Assembly: GCA_046349435.1 (NCBI GenBank)
Contig: JAXMCI010000001.1
Coordinates: 310,001-374,000, forward strand
Direction of reading: 5' to 3'
DNA from: JAXMCI01 sp046349435
GTDB taxonomy: Bacteria > Pseudomonadota > Alphaproteobacteria > Dongiales > Dongiaceae
DNA: 64,000 nucleotides
Below the pieces are notes generated by a model. The model saw only the letters and a program-made list of their open reading frames with translations. It ran no database searches and was not told the origin of the DNA. This document shows positions 58,723 to 64,000 of this stretch, one piece after another (the stretch's first letter is position 1; each line of letters starts with the position of its first letter). The translations under genes and the position numbers were made by a program.

Positions 58723-60664
58723 GACATTGCCGCTCCGAAGGCCGACGCACCCGGACACCCGTCGTCGCGGCGGAGACCGACGGATAGACCGCAGCCAATG
58801 GCGCTATTCAGGGTGTCTGCGACTCCGCTCGGCGGCGGAGCGCCAGATCGCCAAACGCGTTGCCGCTGTCCGGCAATCGGTGCGAACTCCTTGAGGTAGG
58901 CGACGGCACCGGTATGTCGGCTCGACATCCCGGATGACGAAGTCCAACACCCGGACACAGTCTGCTTGACCAGCATCACGCACGGCCCAGCAGCGACCCG
59001 GCAAGGCCTTCGTCGGATCGATACCGAGGCCGCAGGGCAGACTTTTCTACGCCTTTTCGGCAGGCTATGCGGATCGACGCGTCACGCCAGGGCCACGCGC
59101 CTCGATCCTTCGGCGTTCCCGGCGATCCACCCGACCCGGCGGACGCAAGCCGTTCCCCCGTCGCACCTAGCTACTGAACCAGCCGACGCGCCTTCCGTCG
59201 AGTTGGCGACGCGCTCGCGCGCGGCCAAACCGAATCACAACCGAGCGCGTAATTCGAGCGTCGGGCAGGAATCCAATGTTCCATCGCGCGCACCGACGCG
59301 GCCATGCGGATGTGCGCAACGGCCGAAAATCTGCAGACCTCCGGATTGCTCCGGCGAGCACCGCGTAGCATCGTCTCGCTTTGGAGCGAATATAGTAATC
59401 ATCTCGATGATCTCATCCATCCCGGTGGGCGTGTGGCATTACTCTAGGGAGATCAATCGTCTGACGATGCTCATAAACCCGACGGTACACATGTATCCCA
59501 AATGTCATCGAGGATCGCGTGCACCGTCGTACGATGTGACGGCCGGCGGGGCCTTTTAACGTATAGACCGTTTAGCTTGCAAACTCGCGCCTCATCTCGA
59601 TGCCGACCTTTGAACCCGTTCTCGCAACTTCCTTTACATCGCAGGATAGAAGCCGCGCTCACCAGGCCGGTAGACGCAGATCGCACGCGGCGATAGCCAC
59701 GCCTCGCCCTGGTGAGCGGCGCATCCCGAGCGCTGCGACCGCCTGCGGCGAGCACGAGCGAATTGCCGAGACCGAGCGGGAATGGCGGCGATTCTTTGAA
59801 ACACACTCGAAGCATGAAGCGCCGATGGGCCAGTCCCAGGTCGAGTTGTTCGGCTGATCGAGCGTGAGGTCCGCATGCCGATGCCACGGCTCGCGCAGAT
59901 CGGCGGTGCCGGCTGATTCTCGCTGCGCAAGCATGCTGAGGCGGGCATGCAAGCGATGTTGATGGCCGGATCACGGATGCCTGCGGCCGAGCTTCTGCCC
60001 GCGTCGATCCGGCGCGCCGCGTACCGTGCGATGCTCAAGCGGCGGCATCTGCAGATGATTCGGGCTCCGGGACAGGTGGCGAAGCGGGGTCCGCAAGTTC
60101 CACGCGAAGGGCGCCGCCACCCCTTGCCGTCGCGCGGATGGTAGCCGAGAGCATGGCACATGGAGCACTCGCCGGAGTCTAGAATCCGGCGCGACAAGCG
60201 AGGCTTCGCCACTACCCCGTTGACGCCATCGCCACTGCTGGCCTGGTCTGGGCGCTCCGAACTGGGGCGACATGCGGCGCTTGCCGTCGCATAGGCGCGT
60301 CGTCGGCGATTGGTCGATCTGGCCGGCGATGTCGGCATGCTGATTGAGCTCGCCGGCCTCGGATGAGTCTTTGCCGAGCTCGGCGATACTCATTTGGCGT
60401 CGGGCGAGGGAGCCACAGGTCTTGCAGAGCCTGCCGACTGGAGCGAGAGCCTACCCGGCCTGGGTTGGCACCATGCTCTGCCGGCCCGCCTGAGAGAGGT
60501 ACCGGCTGGACGCGGCGGCCGCTCCCTCGGCGGACCCCACGCGCTTCTCACTCCACGCGGCGAGCGGGTGTTCACACGGGAGCAGTGTGTCTATGACCGG
60601 TCCGCTGGCAGCGCAGAGCATCCCGGTTCAAGCAAGCTCGACTCGCGAATCCTGCAGCGCCAGC
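58723..60664. other. About 1.9 kb without a recognisable gene; atypical composition
   Basis: No frame on either strand looks like a known protein. The longest open frames (58966-59559 plus, 59634-60338 minus) have irregular codon use, and I found no similarity to families I know. The part from about 59390 to 59560 is markedly AT-richer than the rest of the window. Two overlapping minus-strand frames near 58804-58979 and a plus-strand frame ending at 59857 (ETEREWRRFFETHSKHE) look like fragments, but I cannot name them. The segment ends at the damaged 3' end of the kinase pseudogene. Decayed coding or mobile DNA is the likeliest reading; no terminal repeats were seen. Confidence 0.5.
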
Positions 60665-61961
60665 GGTGCGGCTCCTCCCCTTCCCGGCTGGCGGTATCTG
60701 GCGGCCAGGCGGCGAGGAGCGCGGCGCCGGCGCTGGTGCCGCTGGCATCGGTCGAAGCGATGACCGGCCAGCCCGGCTGCAGGCCGGCGAGCGCGGCGAG
60801 GAAGACCGGGTTGCCGGCGAACGGGCCCTCGACGATGCGGGGCCCTTCGGCGCCGAGCAAGCTCCAGCATCAGGTCGGCGACCAGCGCGTTGTAGAGGCT
60901 GGCGAGCGCGACGCGCTCGGCCGGGCTCGGCGGCGGCCTGGCCAGTTGCCGGCGCGGCCGATGAAGGCCGCTCTCCGGCGCGAAGCGGGCAGCGCCATGG
61001 TGCCGCGGGCGATCAGGCGCGCCGCCACCGCGAGGTCCGGCTCGACGCCGGCCGAGTCCGGGCCGGCCACCGCCGCGAACTCGCGACCGCCCATGAAGCG
61101 GGCGGTCGGCACGGGGTCGCCGTTGACGTCGACATTGGCCAGCATGTCGCGATTGGCGTCGAGGCGGGCGAGGTCGCCGCCGGCCGCCATGATGATCAGC
61201 CAGGTGCCGCTCGACAGCACCGCGAAGGGTGCGCGGCGGGTCGCGAGATGGGCGAGGTAGCTGGCGTTGCTGTCGTGCACGCCGCAGAGCACGCGGCAGC
61301 GGGGCGACAGGCCGGTGGCGGCAGCAATCGCCGGCAGCAGCGGCCCGAGCGGCTCCCAGGCCGGGCGCAGCTTCGGCATGCGCGGCCGCCAGCCCTCGCG
61401 CTCCACGAGGCGGCTGTAGTCGCGCGCCGCCGGCCGCCACAGGCCGGTGTGGCAGCCGAGCGAGGTGACCTCGGAGGCCTTCACGCCGGAGAGCCGCCAG
61501 GACCAGTATTGCGGATACATCAGGATGTCGCTGACGCCCGCGAAGGCATCGGCGAAGGCGCGCGCCTGCCAGTAGATCTGGCGACCGAGCGTGAATCCAA
61601 CCGGCAGGGTCGGCGAGCGGCTCTCGGCGAAGGGATCGGCGGCGGCGGCGAAGGCGGCGCCGGTCGCCTCCGGGCCGTCATGCTCGTAGTCGAGCACCGG
61701 CAGCGCCAGGCGGTCGCCGGCGAGCAACGCCGCGGTGCAGCCATGGGTCACCGGCACCAGCGTGTCGATGGCGCCGCGGTCGGGCGTCGCCGCCAGCGCC
61801 TCCAGGTACCAGCCGAGGATGCCCTCGACGTCGGCATGGGGATAAGGCGGGCCGGCGAGCGGCGTGTTCGGGCGGCTGGCGCGATAGAGCGTGCGGCCGG
61901 CGGCATCGACCACCACCAGCTTGAGGTTGGTCTTGCCGATGTCGAGGACGGCGACGCTCAT
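60665..61961 (-). pseudogene. FGGY-family carbohydrate kinase, two frameshifts
   Basis: Start ATG 61961 (VAVLDIGKTNLKLVVVDAAG). In frame to about 60955 it is a clear FGGY kinase (ASEVTSLGCHTGLW, VLCGVHDSNASYLAHL, VLSSGTWLIIM, FMGGREFAAVAG). Similarity then moves to a second frame (SPAERVALASLYNALVADLMLEL, ~60950-60875) and a third (GAEGPRIVEGPFAGNPVFLAALAGL and ASGTSAGAALLAAW, ~60870-60700), each by one base. The third part ends in unrelated sequence, so the last residues are missing or altered. It resembles the rhamnulokinase-like kinase that accompanies RhaSTPQ-type transporters, and lies downstream of such a binding protein. Probably inactive unless both shifts are sequencing errors. Confidence 0.8.
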
Positions 61962-62026
61962 GGCCGGGTTTCGCTGTAACGCGACAGGCCGCCGCGCGAG
62001 GTGCGCGGCGGCCTGCGCGGGGGTGG

Positions 62027-63136
62027 CTAGAAGTCGAAGCCGTCGATGTTCGACTTGTTGTAGACGAAGGGCGGGCCGAGCAGGATCTCGGAGCCGTTGA
62101 CCACCTGCAGCTTGCCGAGCTTGCCGGCCTCGACCTCGGTGGCGCCGGGCTTCAGCTTGCCGTCGGCCACGGCGCGGGCGACATAGACCGCGGCATAGCC
62201 GAGATCGACCGGGTTCCACAGCACGACCGACTTGACGCAGCCCGACGCGACATAGGGCTTCATCGCGTTCGGGGTGGCGAGACCGACCACCGAGACCTTG
62301 CCGCAGAGATTGGCCTGCTTCACCGCCTCGGCCGAGGCCGGGGTGGCGACCGAGGTCATGCCGAACAGGCCGGCGAGCTGGTCGCCGTGCTTGTTGAGCA
62401 GCGTCGTGGCCTGGTTGAAGGAGAGCTGGTTGTCCTCCTGCGCCTCGACCGTCTCGAGCCACTTCATCTTCGGGTGGCACTTGGCGGCATAGGCCCACAT
62501 CTCGGCGATCCAGCGCGCCTGGTTGGGCGTGGTGAAGGTGCTGGTGACGATGGCGAAGCCCTTGTCCTCGCCGATCTCGGTGGCCATCTGGTCGATCAGC
62601 GCCTTGGCGATGCCGTTGAACTGCGCCTGGTTGACGAACCACTGGCGGGCGTCCGGCGTCGAGTTGGCGTCGTAGCCGATCACCAGCATGCCCTTGCCGA
62701 GCGCCTTCTTCAGCACCGGCGCGATGGCCACGGGGTCGTTGGCGGCGAACAGCACGCCGTCGACGCCGCGGGTGACGTAGTTGTCGATGAAGCTGATCTG
62801 CTGGTCGATCTTCGCCTCGGTCGGGCCGTCGGTCGTGACCTTGACGTTGCCGAGCTCCTTGGCCGCGTCCTGCATGCCCTTCGAGGTGGCATTGAAGTAG
62901 CCGATGCCGATCAGCTTCGGCACGTCGACCAGGCTGATCTCCTTGCCGGCCCGGTCGGGCGCGCCGGTCGGGCTGCCGCCGTCATAGGGCTTGGCGGCGG
63001 CCGCGCCGCCCCCGCCGCCGGCCTCGCAGGCGAGCGGGCTCACCGGCAGGTCGTCGGCGCCGTCCCAGCGCTCGGCCGCCAGCGCCGGCATGGCGAGCAG
63101 CGCCATGCCGAACGCGGCTGTGATGGTCTTCAGCAT
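62027..63136 (-). CDS. Sugar ABC transporter substrate-binding protein (RhaS/LsrB-like)
   Basis: 369 residues. Sec signal peptide (~20 residues, MALLAMPALAAE), then an unusual low-complexity stretch (residues ~35-65, rich in Gly, Ala and Pro) before the type-I fold begins at about residue 70 (KLIGIGYFNATSKGMQDAAKEL). IDNYVTRGVDGVLFAANDPVAIAPVLKKAL, IGYDANS, and the C-terminal LGPPFVYNKSNIDGFDF agree with rhamnose/autoinducer-2-type binding proteins. The permease upstream and the kinase pseudogene downstream belong to the same operon. Confidence 0.88.
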   Translation of the reverse strand: MLKTITAAFGMALLAMPALAAERWDGADDLPVSPLACEAGGGGGAAAAKPYDGGSPTGAPDRAGKEISLVDVPKLIGIGYFNATSKGMQDAAKELGNVKVTTDGPTEAKIDQQISFIDNYVTRGVDGVLFAANDPVAIAPVLKKALGKGMLVIGYDANSTPDARQWFVNQAQFNGIAKALIDQMATEIGEDKGFAIVTSTFTTPNQARWIAEMWAYAAKCHPKMKWLETVEAQEDNQLSFNQATTLLNKHGDQLAGLFGMTSVATPASAEAVKQANLCGKVSVVGLATPNAMKPYVASGCVKSVVLWNPVDLGYAAVYVARAVADGKLKPGATEVEAGKLGKLQVVNGSEILLGPPFVYNKSNIDGFDF

Positions 63137-63197
63137 CAGATGTTCCTCCCTCCTCTGGTCCTCGGATCTCGCCGGTCTCCCCCCGGCGACGGGCTCC

Positions 63198-64000
63198 TCA
63201 GCGCTCGCCGGACTGGCGGCGCTGCACGAAGTTGGTGAACAGGATCGACAGGATCAGCACGACGCCGATCACCACGATGGTGGCGTCGCCCTTGACCCCC
63301 GTCAGCGCCATGCCGTTCTTCAGCAGCTGGATCAGCACCAGCCCGATCACCGTGCCGGCGATGGTGCCGACGCCGCCGAAGATGCTGGTGCCGCCCAGCA
63401 CCACCGCGGCGATGACGTCGAGCTCGAGGCCGCTGCCCATGTCGGAGCGCGTCGTGCTGACCCGCGACACGAAGATGTAGGCGGCGAGCCCGGCCATGGC
63501 GCCGGAGGCCGTGTAGATGGCGACCTTGTAGCGGTCGACCGGGATGCCGGAGAAGCGCGCCGCCACCTCGTTGTGGCCGATCGCATAGAGGCCGCGGCCG
63601 AAGGCGGTGCGCGCCAGGACGACGGCGGCGACGAGGATGCAGGCGAGCAGGATCCAGAGCTGGGTCGGCACCCCCGCGACCTCGCCCTGGCCCAGCACGA
63701 AGAACCACTCGGGATAGCCCCGCACCGAATGGGCCTGGCTGATGCCCTCGGCCAGCCCGCGATAGAGCGCCAGGGTCGACAGCGTCATGATCAGCGGCGG
63801 CACCCGGACCCGGGTGATGAACCAGCCATTGACGAAGCCGCAGATGCCGCCGACGCCGAGCGCCACCAGGATGGTGAGCTCGAGCGGCACGCCCCAGCTC
63901 TTCCAGCTCACGCCCAGCAGGATCGCCGCCAGCCCCATGGTCGAGCCGACCGACAGGTCGATGCCGCCGGTGATGATGATGAAGGTCATCGGCAGCGCCA
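63198..64000 (-). CDS. Sugar ABC transporter permease (RbsC/RhaP-Q type), partial
   Basis: The frame is open to the window edge, so the N-terminus lies beyond base 64000; at least 267 residues are visible. Ribose/rhamnose-type permease: MTFIIITGGIDLSVGSTMGLAAIL, NGWFITRVRVPPLIMTLSTLALYRGLAEG, YAIGHNEVAARFSGIPVDRYKVAIYTASGAMAGLAAYI, and GTSIFGGVGTIAGTVIGLVLIQLLKNGMALTGV. It precedes the binding-protein gene by 61 bases. Confidence 0.92.
   Translation of the reverse strand, partial: ALPMTFIIITGGIDLSVGSTMGLAAILLGVSWKSWGVPLELTILVALGVGGICGFVNGWFITRVRVPPLIMTLSTLALYRGLAEGISQAHSVRGYPEWFFVLGQGEVAGVPTQLWILLACILVAAVVLARTAFGRGLYAIGHNEVAARFSGIPVDRYKVAIYTASGAMAGLAAYIFVSRVSTTRSDMGSGLELDVIAAVVLGGTSIFGGVGTIAGTVIGLVLIQLLKNGMALTGVKGDATIVVIGVVLILSILFTNFVQRRQSGER

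Noticed and set aside
58966..59559. 197-residue plus-strand open frame in the atypical segment
   Set aside because: Codon use is irregular, no domain or transmembrane pattern is evident and no ribosome-binding site precedes it; kept only as part of the uncharacterised region.

Overview
The window is GC-rich (roughly 70% G+C by eye) and densely packed with genes. Most neighbours overlap by 1-11 bases or sit less than 30 bases apart. The gene content (many ABC uptake systems, sugar-acid and aromatic catabolism, urease, a LuxR solo, Rhizobiales/Rhodospirillales-style dispersed palindromes) suggests a soil- or plant-associated alphaproteobacterium, probably Rhodospirillales-like. This is an inference; the window has no rRNA or tRNA. 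I saw no CRISPR array and no intact insertion sequence.

Layout. (1) 1-9.1 kb: the tail of a membrane protein, a GlxA-type AraC regulator, and a divergent catabolic operon (DapA-family aldolase/lyase, split UxaA-type hydro-lyase, NMT1-type ABC importer, Ldh-family dehydrogenase, DsbA-fold isomerase). (2) 9.1-16.6 kb: two cytosolic BNR sialidase-like proteins divergent from a sugar ABC importer (binding protein and two permeases, no ATPase) plus an aldehyde dehydrogenase, with a long inverted repeat in the shared promoter region. (3) 16.6-22.4 kb: a dabB-dabA inorganic-carbon (DAB) locus with its divergent LysR gene and a zinc-ribbon protein; dabA carries an apparent frameshift. (4) 22.4-29.1 kb, minus strand: phosphodiesterase, 4-hydroxyproline epimerase, SDR, OYE; then an ArsR/SRPBCC pair behind a cyanophycin-synthetase-like Mur ligase that lacks the ATP-grasp domain. 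(5) 29.3-35.4 kb: lactonase, IlvD/Edd dehydratase, cupin, HU, tartrate/malate-type dehydrogenase, a second DapA-family protein.

(6) 35.5-47.0 kb: a sequence-divergent urease operon (ureABCEFGD, minus strand) facing a LuxR solo and a urea/amide-type five-component ABC importer. A shared palindrome suggests that the LuxR protein controls both sides. (7) 47.2-58.7 kb: a Liv-type ABC importer, an alpha/beta hydrolase, a molybdenum hydroxylase whose FAD and 2Fe-2S subunits are fused through a repeat-derived linker, a CoxG-like protein and a NicX-like ring-cleavage dioxygenase, with a divergent TetR gene that has a perfect operator. This looks like uptake and degradation of an N-heteroaromatic compound. 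(8) 58.7-64 kb: about 1.9 kb of apparently decayed DNA, an FGGY kinase pseudogene, and the start of a rhamnose-type sugar ABC importer running off the window.
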